Source of the DNA: Deltaproteobacteria bacterium
GTDB lineage: Bacteria; Myxococcota; Polyangia; Haliangiales; Haliangiaceae
Direction of reading: 5' to 3'
Assembly: GCA_018262455.1 (NCBI GenBank)
Contig: JAGSPR010000159.1
Coordinates: 1-21,441, forward strand
DNA: 21,441 bases
The stretch's first letter is position 1, and each line of letters opens with the position of its first letter. Positions 1 to 8,647 of the stretch are shown piece after piece. The notes below the pieces were generated by a model. That model was given only the letters and a program-made list of their open reading frames with translations. It was not told the origin of the DNA and searched no databases. The translations under genes were made by a program, and so were the position numbers.

Positions 1-3000
1 GCTACAAGGCCCCGAAGACCTGGAAGCTCGCGTCGAAGACCGACGCGATCGGCGAGCACACCCTCCACCTCGACTTCCTTTCGGTGAATCCGGCGATGCC
101 GATGTCGGTGACCACGAGCGCGAGCGTCACCGACGTCAACCGCCAGACGTGGACCGCCTCGGCGATCTCGATCGTGCATCCATCGTCGGTCTACGTCGGC
201 CTGAAGACGAAGAAGCCGTTCGTCGAGAAGGGCACCCCATTCGACATCGACGTCATCGGCGTCGATCTCGACGGCAAGTTCGTCCCGAACGCCAAGATCG
301 AGGTCAAGACCGTGCGACTCGACTGGGAGTACAAGAAGGGCAAGTACACCCAGAAAGAGGTCGATCCACAGACGTGCTCGGTCGTCGCGGCCAAGGATCC
401 CGCGCCGTGCACGTTCGCCACCAAGGAAGGCGGGACGTACCAGGTGACGGCGATCGCGATGGACGCCAAGGGGCGGCCGAACCAGACCAAGCTGACGTTC
501 TGGGTGACCGGCGGCGATCAGCCCAAGGCGCGCGACGTCGCGCAGGAGGGTGTTCAGATCATCCCCGACAAGAAAGAGTACACGGCCGGCAACACCGCCG
601 AGCTCCTCGTCCAGGCGCCGTTCTATCCGGCCGAGGGCATCGTGAGCTGGCGGCGCAGTGGCATCGTCAAGACCGAGCGGATCTCGTTCACCGGGCCGAC
701 CAAGGTGATCACCGTGCCGATCAGCGAGGCGATGGTGCCGAACATGTTCGTGCAGGTCGATCTCGTCGGTGCAGCGGCACGGCTCGATGACAAGGGCGAT
801 CCCGATCCCAAGCTCCCGAAGCGGCCGGCCTATGCGGTCGGTCAGATCAACCTGCCGGTGCCGCCGAAGCAGCGCACGCTGGCCGTCACCGTGACGCCCA
901 ACGCTCCGAAGCTCGCGCCGGGTGAGCTCGCGAAGCTGCTGGTGACCGTGGTCGATGCGGCGGGCCGGCCTGTCCCGGACGCCGAGGCCGCGGTGATCGT
1001 CGTCGACGAGGCGATCCTCGCGCTCACCGGGTACCAGTTCGGCAGCCCGGTCGACACGTTCTACGGCCAGCGCGGGGCTGACGCGCGCGATGCCTACCAG
1101 CGGAGCTACGTGAAGCTCGCGAAGCCGGATAGCCACGCGCTGGCCGAGAACACCAAGAATGCCGCTCCGAGCGGTGGCGCGGGGGCGATCGATTTTGCGT
1201 CGGCGTCCGACGCGCCGCCGCCGCCGCCGGCCTCGGCGATGCCGGTCGCGACCCCCAAGCCAGGGCCGATGAGACGGGGCGAGGCGGCCGAGCAGGCGCG
1301 GACCGCGGGCGTGCTCGGCTCGATGGGGCAGCCACCGGCGCCGAACGCGCCGATCGCGATCCGTTCGAACTTCAACCCGCTGGCCGCGTTCGCGCCGGCG
1401 GTCAAGACCGATGCGGCTGGCCACGCGACGCTCGACGTCAAGCTGCCCGACAACCTGACACGCTATCGCATCGTCGCGATCGCGACCGCGGGCACGAAGC
1501 AGTTCGGCAAGGGCGAGAGCTCGGTGACCGCACGGCTGCCGCTGATGGTGCGGCCGAGCCCGCCGCGGTTCTTGAACTTCGGCGACACGTTCCAGCTACC
1601 GGTCGTGGTGCAGAATCAGACCGACGCGCCGATCACGGTGAAGCTCGCCGCGCGGACGACGAACGCGATGCTCACCGATGGGGCGGGCCGGCAGGTGACG
1701 GTCCCGGCCAACGATCGGGTGGAGGTGCAGTTCCCGGCGGCGGCGGAGCTGGCGGGGACGGCGCGGTTCCAGATCGTGGGGACGGCGGGCTCGTTCAGCG
1801 ACGCGGCGGAGGTGGCGCTGCCGGTGTGGACGCCGGCGACGACGGAGGCGTTCGCGACCTATGGCGTGATCGATGACGGAGCCGTCAAGCAGCCGGTGAG
1901 CTTGCCGGGCAAGGTGGTGATGCAGTTCGGGGGGCTGGAGGTGACGACGGCGTCGACGAATCTGCAGTCGCTGACGGACGCGATGCTGTACCTGGTGCGG
2001 TACCCGTACGAGTGCGCGGAGCAGCGGGCGTCGCGGGTGCTGGCGATCGCGGCGCTCAAGGACGTGCTGGGGGCGTTCAAGACGAAGGACCTGCCATCGC
2101 CGGCGGCGATGGAGAGCAGCGTGAAGAATGACATCGAGCGGCTGTCGCAGATGCAGAACTACGACGGCGGGTTCGCGTTCTGGGAGCGGGGGCGGCCGTC
2201 GGAGCCGTACCTGACGGTGTACGTGGCGAGCGCGCTGTGGCATGCGCAGCAGAAGGGGTTCGCGGTGCCGGCGGGGATCGTGGAGAAGGCGAAGCCGTAC
2301 CTGAAGAACATCGAGAGCTACTACCCGCACTACTACGGGCCGGAGATCCGGCGGACGATCTCGGCGTACGCGCTGTACACGCGGAAGCAGATGGGGGACG
2401 TGGACATCGGCAAGGGGCAGAGGCTGGTGCGGGAGGCGGGCGGGGTCGAGAAGCTGAACATGGAGGCGAACGCGTGGCTCTTGGGGACGTTCGCGGGGAA
2501 CGCGGGGGCGGTGACGGAGCGCAAGGCGATCGTGCGGCACGCGATGAACAAGGTGTCGGAGACGGCGGGGGCGGCGAACTTCACGACGAGCTACGGGGAC
2601 GGGGCCTATCTGCTGCTGGCGAGCGATCGCCGGGTCGACGCGGTGATGCTGGAGTCGCTGATCCAGGAGCAGAAGGATCTGGATCTGATCCCGAAGCTGG
2701 TGACGGGGCTCTTGGCGCACCGCAAGGCAGGGCGGTGGCTGAACACGCAGGAGAACACGTTCGCGCTGGTGGCGATGGATCTGTACTTCCAGACGTACGA
2801 GAAGGCGACGCCGGACTTCGTGGCGCGGGTGTGGCTGGGCGAGGACTACGCGGGGGACCACGCGTTCAAGGGGCGGACGACGGACTACTTCGCGATCCCG
2901 ATCGCGATGAAGGACGTGGCGGCGCACGACAAGCAGGCGCTGACGATCCAGAAGGATGGCAAGGGGCGGCTGTACTACCGGGTGGGGATGACGTACGCGC

Positions 3001-3500
3001 CGGCGAGCCTGAAACTGGAGGCGGCGGACTACGGGTTCGTGGTGGAGCGGAAGTACGAGGGGGTGGACGATGCGAAGGACGTGACGCGCGCGGCGGATGG
3101 GACGTGGCACATCAAGGCGGGGGCGCGGGTGCGGGTGAAGCTGGCGATGATCAACGAGAACCGGCGGTACCACGTGGCGCTGGTCGATCCGATGCCTGCG
3201 GGGCTCGAGGCGATGAACCCGGCGCTGGCGGTGACGGGGCCGATCCCGAGCGATCCGGCGGAGCAGCAGTCACGCGGGGCGTACTGGTGGTGGTACGGGC
3301 CGTGGTACGAGCACCAGAACATGCGGGACGAGCGGGTCGAGGCGTTCGCGTCGCTGCTGTGGGAGGGCGTCCACAAGTACGAGTACGTGGCGCGCGCGAC
3401 CACTCCCGGCAACTTCGTGGTACCGCCGCCGAAGGCCGAGGAGATGTACATGCCCGAGACGTTCGGGCGTGGCGCCTCGGACCGCGTGATCATCGAGTGA
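1..3500 (+). CDS. Bacterial alpha-2-macroglobulin family protein (5' end outside the window)
   Basis: The frame is open from the first complete codon (nt 3) to the stop at 3498-3500, so at least 1,165 residues are present and the N-terminus, with any signal peptide, lies upstream. A GTG at 84 is in frame but is probably internal. Order of parts: a macroglobulin-like beta domain (about nt 180-510), a bait-region-type domain (about 540-1050), a low-complexity Pro/Ala-rich stretch that could be the protease bait (about 1140-1350), the central A2M domain (about 1365-1640), the alpha-helical thioester domain, and a C-terminal beta domain. The thioester motif reads YPYECAEQRASR, with Cys at nt 2013-2015 and Gln at 2022-2024, so the residues needed for the internal thioester are intact. 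Family members trap proteases in the periplasm. No PbpC-type partner is visible here. Codon use changes sharply inside the gene (see findings). Confidence 0.93.
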   Translation, partial: YKAPKTWKLASKTDAIGEHTLHLDFLSVNPAMPMSVTTSASVTDVNRQTWTASAISIVHPSSVYVGLKTKKPFVEKGTPFDIDVIGVDLDGKFVPNAKIEVKTVRLDWEYKKGKYTQKEVDPQTCSVVAAKDPAPCTFATKEGGTYQVTAIAMDAKGRPNQTKLTFWVTGGDQPKARDVAQEGVQIIPDKKEYTAGNTAELLVQAPFYPAEGIVSWRRSGIVKTERISFTGPTKVITVPISEAMVPNMFVQVDLVGAAARLDDKGDPDPKLPKRPAYAVGQINLPVPPKQRTLAVTVTPNAPKLAPGELAKLLVTVVDAAGRPVPDAEAAVIVVDEAILALTGYQFGSPVDTFYGQRGADARDAYQRSYVKLAKPDSHALAENTKNAAPSGGAGAIDFASASDAPPPPPASAMPVATPKPGPMRRGEAAEQARTAGVLGSMGQPPAPNAPIAIRSNFNPLAAFAPAVKTDAAGHATLDVKLPDNLTRYRIVAIATAGTKQFGKGESSVTARLPLMVRPSPPRFLNFGDTFQLPVVVQNQTDAPITVKLAARTTNAMLTDGAGRQVTVPANDRVEVQFPAAAELAGTARFQIVGTAGSFSDAAEVALPVWTPATTEAFATYGVIDDGAVKQPVSLPGKVVMQFGGLEVTTASTNLQSLTDAMLYLVRYPYECAEQRASRVLAIAALKDVLGAFKTKDLPSPAAMESSVKNDIERLSQMQNYDGGFAFWERGRPSEPYLTVYVASALWHAQQKGFAVPAGIVEKAKPYLKNIESYYPHYYGPEIRRTISAYALYTRKQMGDVDIGKGQRLVREAGGVEKLNMEANAWLLGTFAGNAGAVTERKAIVRHAMNKVSETAGAANFTTSYGDGAYLLLASDRRVDAVMLESLIQEQKDLDLIPKLVTGLLAHRKAGRWLNTQENTFALVAMDLYFQTYEKATPDFVARVWLGEDYAGDHAFKGRTTDYFAIPIAMKDVAAHDKQALTIQKDGKGRLYYRVGMTYAPASLKLEAADYGFVVERKYEGVDDAKDVTRAADGTWHIKAGARVRVKLAMINENRRYHVALVDPMPAGLEAMNPALAVTGPIPSDPAEQQSRGAYWWWYGPWYEHQNMRDERVEAFASLLWEGVHKYEYVARATTPGNFVVPPPKAEEMYMPETFGRGASDRVIIE

Positions 3501-3553
3501 CGAGGAGGTTGGCGTCGGTAGCTACCGGCGGCACAGAGGAGTAGGTTGCCGGC

Positions 3554-4093
3554 GTGCCGACGACGCCAGTCATCTTCATCGACGGTAATCCGCTGCGCGC
3601 CTCCGAGCTCGCGCAGATGGTCCCTTCGCTCGCGCTGATCGTCGAGGCGCTGCAGACCGGGTTCTCGACGAGCGCCCCGGAGCCTGGTCAGCGCGCACGC
3701 GACAAGGTGCTCGCGCATCACGTGGCGGGCGGGTGCTTCGCCGAGGCGGTCGATCTCACGACGATGGACGGCAAGAGCCTCCGGCTCGAGCTCGATACCG
3801 AGAACGAGAACCGGTTCTGCAAGTGGTGGCGTGAGACCCCGACCAAGATGCTGCTGGCGGTCGCGCTTCGGCGCGGCGCCGATGCCGAGATCGAGCTGTT
3901 CACCGCGGTCTGTGAGGGCCGGATCGCCGACAAGCCGGCTGGCCCGCATCTGCTCGGCTGGGATCGCCTGTTCGTCCCCGCGGGCGAGGACGCCACGCTT
4001 GCGCAGCTCACCGAGGCCGGCGAGATCGTCGAGTTCCGGCGCGCCGCCTACGAGCAAGTCGCCCGTGCATTCGGGGTCCCGGCGACGACCTGA
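3554..4093 (+). CDS. Divergent HAM1/RdgB/ITPA-like protein (non-canonical purine NTP pyrophosphatase fold)
   Basis: This 179-residue protein matches the normal length of the HAM1/ITPA family. The N-terminus VIFIDGNPLRASEL resembles the family's start (x-T-GN-x2-K-x2-E). The C-terminal third contains LGWDRLFVPAG (residues 134-144), the counterpart of the highly conserved FGWDP-F-P-G block, followed by TLAQL. Family members hydrolyse ITP, dITP and XTP to monophosphates to keep damaged purines out of nucleic acids. Departures from the family: the substrate-binding Ser-His-Arg near the C-terminus reads Glu-Phe-Arg, the Thr/Ser of the N-terminal T/S-GN motif is Asp, and the central EDS/EDT motif is not clear. 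Activity or specificity may therefore differ. The GTG start at 3554 has a GAGGAG Shine-Dalgarno about 12 nt upstream; the gene starts 53 nt after the macroglobulin gene. It converges on the gene ending at 4121. Confidence 0.68.
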   Translation: MPTTPVIFIDGNPLRASELAQMVPSLALIVEALQTGFSTSAPEPGQRARDKVLAHHVAGGCFAEAVDLTTMDGKSLRLELDTENENRFCKWWRETPTKMLLAVALRRGADAEIELFTAVCEGRIADKPAGPHLLGWDRLFVPAGEDATLAQLTEAGEIVEFRRAAYEQVARAFGVPATT

Positions 4094-4120
4094 CCCTGGG
4101 GTTCGCTCGCTCGCGGTCAC

Positions 4121-4885
4121 TCACGGTCGGCCGCGTTTCCGGTCGGCTGCGAGGCAGCGTGTCGCTTGCTTGAGCTCGGTCGCCGACCCGCGGGTCAGGA
4201 CGAGCGATCGGATCCGCTGCAGGCCCGCGGCGCCGAGCGCATCGACGATCGGCGCCGCCGGATCGGAGACGAGATCGGCGCACAGCACCGCGGCGGCGGC
4301 GAGCGCGACCCCGCTGTCGAGATCCTTGGCGACGGCGGTGCCGAGCACGGGCCGGAAGTTGGCGGGGACCGGGATCGGGACCATCGCGATCGCGCCCCGG
4401 CGAAATGCCGGATCGGTATCTGTGAGGGCGGCGGCGAGATCGAACCGGGGATCGAGTGTGGTCGCGGTGTCGAGCGCGATCAGGCGGAGCTCGATGAACC
4501 GATCGGGATCGAAGGCGAGTCTGGCAAACGCATCGCGCCAGGTCGCGAGATCCTCGAATGCGACATCATCGGGGACATCGTGCTGGGCGAGCTCGCGGGC
4601 GATCTCGCGGGCGGCACGCGCAGCTGGGATCGCGACCCGGCGGTCGCCGCGGGCGGCCGCCTGCGCCAGGGCGTCGAGCAGCTCGGCTCGATCGGCCGCG
4701 ACCGGTGCCGCCGCGATACCCGCGAGCTGCGCGGCTCGATCCGGAGCGGCGAGGGCTTGCTCGATCACCAGCGGGCCGGCGAGCGCGCCTTGCCGGGCGG
4801 CCTCGTCGCTGTCCCCGCCGTCGATCGCGGCTCGCATCGAGGCGAGACCCGCGGCACTGACGAGGAACAGCGCGGTCCACCCCAC
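4121..4885 (-). CDS. Exported alanine-rich helical-repeat (HEAT-like) protein
   Basis: A 254-residue protein starts with GTG at 4885. The first ~20 residues (GWTALFLVSAAGLASM) form a hydrophobic signal peptide or anchor. The rest is Ala-rich and amphipathic, with repeating helical units such as QALAAPDRAAQLAGIAAAP and ADRAELLDALAQAAARGDRR. This pattern is seen in HEAT/Armadillo-type solenoids, which usually serve as protein-binding scaffolds. No catalytic motif is apparent and no specific family was recognised. It ends 27 bp from the convergent HAM1-like gene and starts 171 bp from the lexA start, on the opposite strand. It could therefore share the lexA control region, although the LexA boxes lie nearer to lexA. 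The reading frame is supported by the G/C-ending codon pattern; the overlapping frames on the other strand are shadows. Confidence 0.62.
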   Translation of the reverse strand: MGWTALFLVSAAGLASMRAAIDGGDSDEAARQGALAGPLVIEQALAAPDRAAQLAGIAAAPVAADRAELLDALAQAAARGDRRVAIPAARAAREIARELAQHDVPDDVAFEDLATWRDAFARLAFDPDRFIELRLIALDTATTLDPRFDLAAALTDTDPAFRRGAIAMVPIPVPANFRPVLGTAVAKDLDSGVALAAAAVLCADLVSDPAAPIVDALGAAGLQRIRSLVLTRGSATELKQATRCLAADRKRGRP

Positions 4886-4967
4886 CGCTCGACCGTACCA
4901 TCGGGCTTGCCGATCCCGTCCACAGCCACCGACCGGACCCTGTGGAAGCGGATTTCTCTTAGAAAAA

Positions 4968-5010
4968 TTGACAGGGTGATGATGCGTTCAGTACGGTGAG
5001 TCCGTTCAGT
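4968..5010 (+). promoter_or_regulatory. lexA promoter with two tandem LexA-box-like elements
   Basis: A perfect -35 hexamer TTGACA lies at 4968-4973 in a short AT-rich island. After an 18-nt spacer there is a -10-like TACGGT at 4992-4997. Two direct repeats of GTTCAGT occur at 4986-4992 and 5004-5010, 18 nt apart. The Myxococcus xanthus LexA box is described as CTRHAMRYBYGTTCAGS. The 10 nt before the first and second GTTCAG match the degenerate half at 7 and 8 positions respectively, and the last base is T instead of S in both. One element sits between -35 and -10 and the other just downstream, as expected for repression by LexA of its own gene. The promoter and boxes are read from sequence; their use is inferred. 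Confidence 0.66.
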
Positions 5011-5056
5011 AGCTCCACGGGTGGAACGACCCAACCGAGTCACACAAGAAGGTGCC

Positions 5057-5746
<690 letters not shown>

Positions 5747-5787
5747 GCGCAGACTCCAGGCGCTCGGTCAGCCGCCCGGCGGCGACT

Positions 5788-5805
5788 CGCGATCGACTGA
5801 TCGCG
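5788..5805 (+). terminator. Small hairpin after lexA, possible terminator
   Basis: CGCGATC at 5788-5794 and GATCGCG at 5799-5805 form a perfect 7-bp stem with a 4-nt GACT loop, 41 nt after the lexA stop. No clear U-run follows (only TT), so function as an intrinsic terminator is uncertain. Confidence 0.35.
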
Positions 5806-5982
5806 TTGCCCGCGACCCCGAAAGACCGTCCAATCCAGGCGAGCTATCGAGGATCGTTTACGTTTACGTTCGCCAGCATTTCGCCGACCCGCGGTCGAGC
5901 TGCAAACGTAGCCTTAGGCCCGGATATGTCAGGGCAATTCCCGGCAACCAATCTGGGCTTCGTGTGTCAGACTGAGTTCGCG
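5806..5982 (+). promoter_or_regulatory. Likely leader/promoter region of the TonB-family gene
   Basis: This stretch is formally open in the frame of the downstream gene, but its composition is more AT-rich and does not look coding. It holds a tandem GTTTAC repeat (5857-5868) and an inverted pair TACGTTT (5859-5865) / AAACGTA (5904-5910) separated by 38 nt, which could be an operator. No convincing -35/-10 pair was identified. It is reported as the probable control region by position only. Confidence 0.3.
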
Positions 5983-8295
5983 GTGGTCCGAAAGATCCGA
6001 GCATATCGGCGCGGGTGGTTGCTCGGCCCGGCGCTGGCCTTCTCGCTCATCACGCAGGCCGGCGCGGTCGCGACGTATGCGGTGACCCGGCCGGTGCCCA
6101 AGCCGCATCTCCGGATCCGACTCGCGGGCGAGGGCGAGGGTCAGGTCCACGTCGCGAAGGTCGGTGATGCAGCGCCGTTGCTTCGCTGCAGCAATGTCGA
6201 GGCGACGCTCAGCGATCTCGGCTACGTCGACGCGAACACCGATCCGCACGTCTACGACCTCGTTCGCGCCGTGGTCGGGATGGTGCGCGATCGATCCAGG
6301 TCGAAGTCGAAGTGCGATGTCGATCTCGCGCCGGGCACCCGCGTCCGGTTGACCGCCGTGCTTGGCAAGGACGCCACGTTCGGTGGTTATCACCAGGTTC
6401 CGATGCGGACGCCCGAAGAGCTCGTCCCGTACCTCGGCGATCCGCTCGCGTCGTGCACCGGCGGAGACGCGATGGCGGCGGCGGCGGCCGGCAGCGTGCT
6501 CGACTGCGCGTTCACGATCGGGTCGGACACCGAGCTGGCCGTCGACTTCGGCAAGGTGCCCGAGGAGATCACCGTCGCGCTTCAGACCGAGAAGCTGAAC
6601 GACATGGTCAAGCCACTCGAGCTTCCGGCGCCACCGAAGCCGATCGATGCCGAGAAGCTCGACGAACAGCCGCTCCAGGTGGCGATCGCGCCGCCGCCCA
6701 AGACGCTGCCTCCGCCCGTCGTGCCTCCTCCGCCTCCTCCGGCCGAGCAGAAGAAGCAGCCGCCGCCGCAACCACCGCCGCCCAACATGGTGATGGTCGA
6801 GGTCAAGGACGACAAGAACGTCAAGGACAAGGCCCCTGACGATGCCAAGGCTCTCTCCGACAAGAACCGCGATGTCGCCGAGGAGACGCGCGCGAAGGAG
6901 ACGAACCTCGACAAGGAGTCCGAGGGTACGCAGGTCGCATCCAAGGAGAGTGACGATCGCACGAGCAAGGAAGTCGGCGGACCTGACGACAAGATCCGGC
7001 AGATGGAAGACACCGACAAGACCACCGACAAGCACCTGAAGGAGACCGATCACTCGGGCAAGGACGAGACCGCGAAGGGCGAGATCGTCGGCGAGGGCGG
7101 CAACGACGGCGAGGAAGGCACCGGCGCATCGAAGGATCCCGGGTTGCTCAAGATGCGCGGCATCGAGGGCCGTGGCTCGGTCGCCGACCAGGGCAAGGAC
7201 GGCATGAAGGCGGGCAAGAAGGGCACGCCGGGGCTCAACACGCCGCTCGCGTTTCAGGACTACGAGCGGATCATGGGCAAGGAGAAGCTCGATAACGAGC
7301 GCCAGGTCGCGGCGCGCAAGATGTCGAGCAAGAAGGGCCGCTGGGAACGCAAGCTCGACGCGGTGAAGAGCTCGCTCGAGAACTTCGTTCCCGACGTTCG
7401 TACGGGCAACCAGACGGCCCTCAAGACCCGCGCTCACCCGTTCGCGGTCTACATCGCCCGGATGCACCGCCGGATCCACGAGCTGTGGGGCTTTGGCTTC
7501 CTCGAGGACCTCGACAACAAGGGTTCCGACTACCCGCTCAACAACCCCGACCTGTGGACCAACCTCGAGGTCTCGGTCAATCCGGACGGTAGCGTCCACA
7601 AGGTCACGATCGCCAAGACCTCGGGCAAGACCGAGTTCGATATCGCCGCCGTCGATACGGTGATGTCGGCGGCGCCGTTCGATCCGACCCCAGAGGCGAT
7701 CCGGTCGGTGAACGGCCGGATCTACCTGCGCTGGGGCTTCTATCGGAACTGGCGCCAGTGCGGCACGTTCAACGTCGAGCCATACATCCTGACCGACGTG
7801 GCGGATGACGGGCCCGACTCCGGTGCGCTTGACGATGGCACGCTGGTGCGCAACACGGCCAAGGCGCCCGGCAAGAAGAAGCTGGCGAACGACAAGGTGG
7901 TCACGCCCGATGACGGCCACGGCAGCGATCGCGTGTCCCCGACGACCTCGGTCACCGACAAGCAAGCGGTGTTCGCCGCCAACCTCTGGGTGTCGGCGTT
8001 CGCTACCGCGGGGATCGACAAGCTCGTGAAGTACTCGACCGTGCCGTTCTATGCGGGTGGCAAGGTCGCAGCCCAGACCTCCGCCGATCTGAAGGAGATG
8101 TTCAGCGGGCTGGTCGTGGAGTCCGGTCCGATGAAGGACTGGAAGCTACTGACGGCGAGCGAGTACGGCAGCGGTAGCGGCGCACTGCCCGAAGGCAACC
8201 TCGTGCTGCAAATCCGGACCGCGAAGGAGACCTTCGCCGTGGTGCTCACCCGCACCAAGTCCGGTGACTATCGCGCCACTCAGATCGCTCGCTGA
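5983..8295 (+). CDS. TonB-family envelope protein with C-terminal NTF2-like domain
   Basis: From a GTG at 5983 the product is about 770 residues. Parts in order: a short basic N-terminus (VRKIRAYRRGW) and one membrane segment (about residues 10-32); a periplasmic region with scattered Cys (about 40-200); a proline-rich spacer (about 215-270); a highly charged Lys/Asp/Glu low-complexity stretch (about 275-415); a TonB C-terminal-type domain (about 490-590, with LEVSVNPDGSVHKVTI and the typical AVDTVMSAAPFDP); and a C-terminal domain of about 110 residues resembling NTF2-like folds. TonB proteins transmit inner-membrane energy to outer-membrane partners. No ExbB/ExbD gene is adjacent and the partner is unknown. 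The open frame extends back to 5806, but that stretch lacks coding character; ATG 5926 is an alternative start. The gene converges on the cold-shock gene. Confidence 0.78.
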   Translation: MVRKIRAYRRGWLLGPALAFSLITQAGAVATYAVTRPVPKPHLRIRLAGEGEGQVHVAKVGDAAPLLRCSNVEATLSDLGYVDANTDPHVYDLVRAVVGMVRDRSRSKSKCDVDLAPGTRVRLTAVLGKDATFGGYHQVPMRTPEELVPYLGDPLASCTGGDAMAAAAAGSVLDCAFTIGSDTELAVDFGKVPEEITVALQTEKLNDMVKPLELPAPPKPIDAEKLDEQPLQVAIAPPPKTLPPPVVPPPPPPAEQKKQPPPQPPPPNMVMVEVKDDKNVKDKAPDDAKALSDKNRDVAEETRAKETNLDKESEGTQVASKESDDRTSKEVGGPDDKIRQMEDTDKTTDKHLKETDHSGKDETAKGEIVGEGGNDGEEGTGASKDPGLLKMRGIEGRGSVADQGKDGMKAGKKGTPGLNTPLAFQDYERIMGKEKLDNERQVAARKMSSKKGRWERKLDAVKSSLENFVPDVRTGNQTALKTRAHPFAVYIARMHRRIHELWGFGFLEDLDNKGSDYPLNNPDLWTNLEVSVNPDGSVHKVTIAKTSGKTEFDIAAVDTVMSAAPFDPTPEAIRSVNGRIYLRWGFYRNWRQCGTFNVEPYILTDVADDGPDSGALDDGTLVRNTAKAPGKKKLANDKVVTPDDGHGSDRVSPTTSVTDKQAVFAANLWVSAFATAGIDKLVKYSTVPFYAGGKVAAQTSADLKEMFSGLVVESGPMKDWKLLTASEYGSGSGALPEGNLVLQIRTAKETFAVVLTRTKSGDYRATQIAR

Positions 8296-8306
8296 TCGAC
8301 GGACGG

Positions 8307-8439
8307 ACCCCAGGGTTCGCTTGAGATGATCCCGAGGTCGCGAGCCGCTTGTGCGAGGTCGAGGCGCGGCGACGAAACGCTACGGGCGGTAACGTGAGGA
8401 GCAGCAACGAAGAGATCGCGCAAGCGCGAACCTGGGGTT
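8307..8439. repeat. Imperfect long-range inverted repeat between convergent genes
   Basis: The arm at 8307-8323 (accccagggttcgcttg) is an imperfect inverted copy of 8421-8439 (caagcgcgaacctggggtt), about 97 nt apart. They align over nearly the whole arm with small indels. The right arm overlaps the stop codon of the cold-shock gene. The arms flank the 142-bp gap between two converging genes, so a transcript from either side could fold into a large stem. A similar string (accctggggttcgctcgc, 4093-4110) lies at the other convergent junction. Function is not known. Confidence 0.45.
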
Positions 8440-8647
8440 AGCTCGTCACGCTGAGTACGCGTGCGGCGAACAGGCCCTTGGGGCCTTGCGCCTCCTCGTA
8501 CTCGACCGTCTGTCCCTGGTTCAGGGTGCGAAACCCTTCACCGGAGATCGACGAGTAGTGGACGAAGACATCCTTGCCGTCATCGGTCCGGCTGATGAAG
8601 CCGTAACCCTTGGCATCGTTGAACCACTTCACCGTTCCGTTGGCCAT
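8438..8647 (-). CDS. Cold-shock domain protein (CspA family)
   Basis: A 69-residue single OB-fold protein, the usual Csp length. It has the N-terminal ANGTVKWFNDAKGYGFI with RNP1 (KGYGFI) and RNP2 (DVFVHYSSI). Csp proteins bind single-stranded RNA and DNA and act as RNA chaperones. The ATG at 8647 is supported by GGGAGG 8 nt upstream on the minus strand and by the conserved start. The same frame is open to 9142, but that extension runs antisense through the start of the next gene and has no Csp sequence. The AT-rich stretch just upstream probably holds its promoter and 5' leader. Confidence 0.96.
   Translation of the reverse strand: MANGTVKWFNDAKGYGFISRTDDGKDVFVHYSSISGEGFRTLNQGQTVEYEEAQGPKGLFAARVLSVTS

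Noticed and set aside
1596..3173. A 525-codon minus-strand frame and a 435-codon plus-strand frame (2237-3544) inside the macroglobulin gene
   Set aside because: Both are shadows of the macroglobulin coding frame; their Arg/His- or Gly/Ala-rich translations have no domain. The G-rich codon block explains their unusual length.
4091..4119. TGACC/GGTCA inverted pair as a terminator after the HAM1-like gene
   Set aside because: Only a 5-bp stem with a 19-nt loop and no U-tract, so too weak to call.
6628..7230. Proline-rich and Lys/Asp/Glu-rich stretches considered as DNA repeats
   Set aside because: They are protein low-complexity linkers typical of TonB-type proteins; no exact tandem DNA repeat unit was seen.
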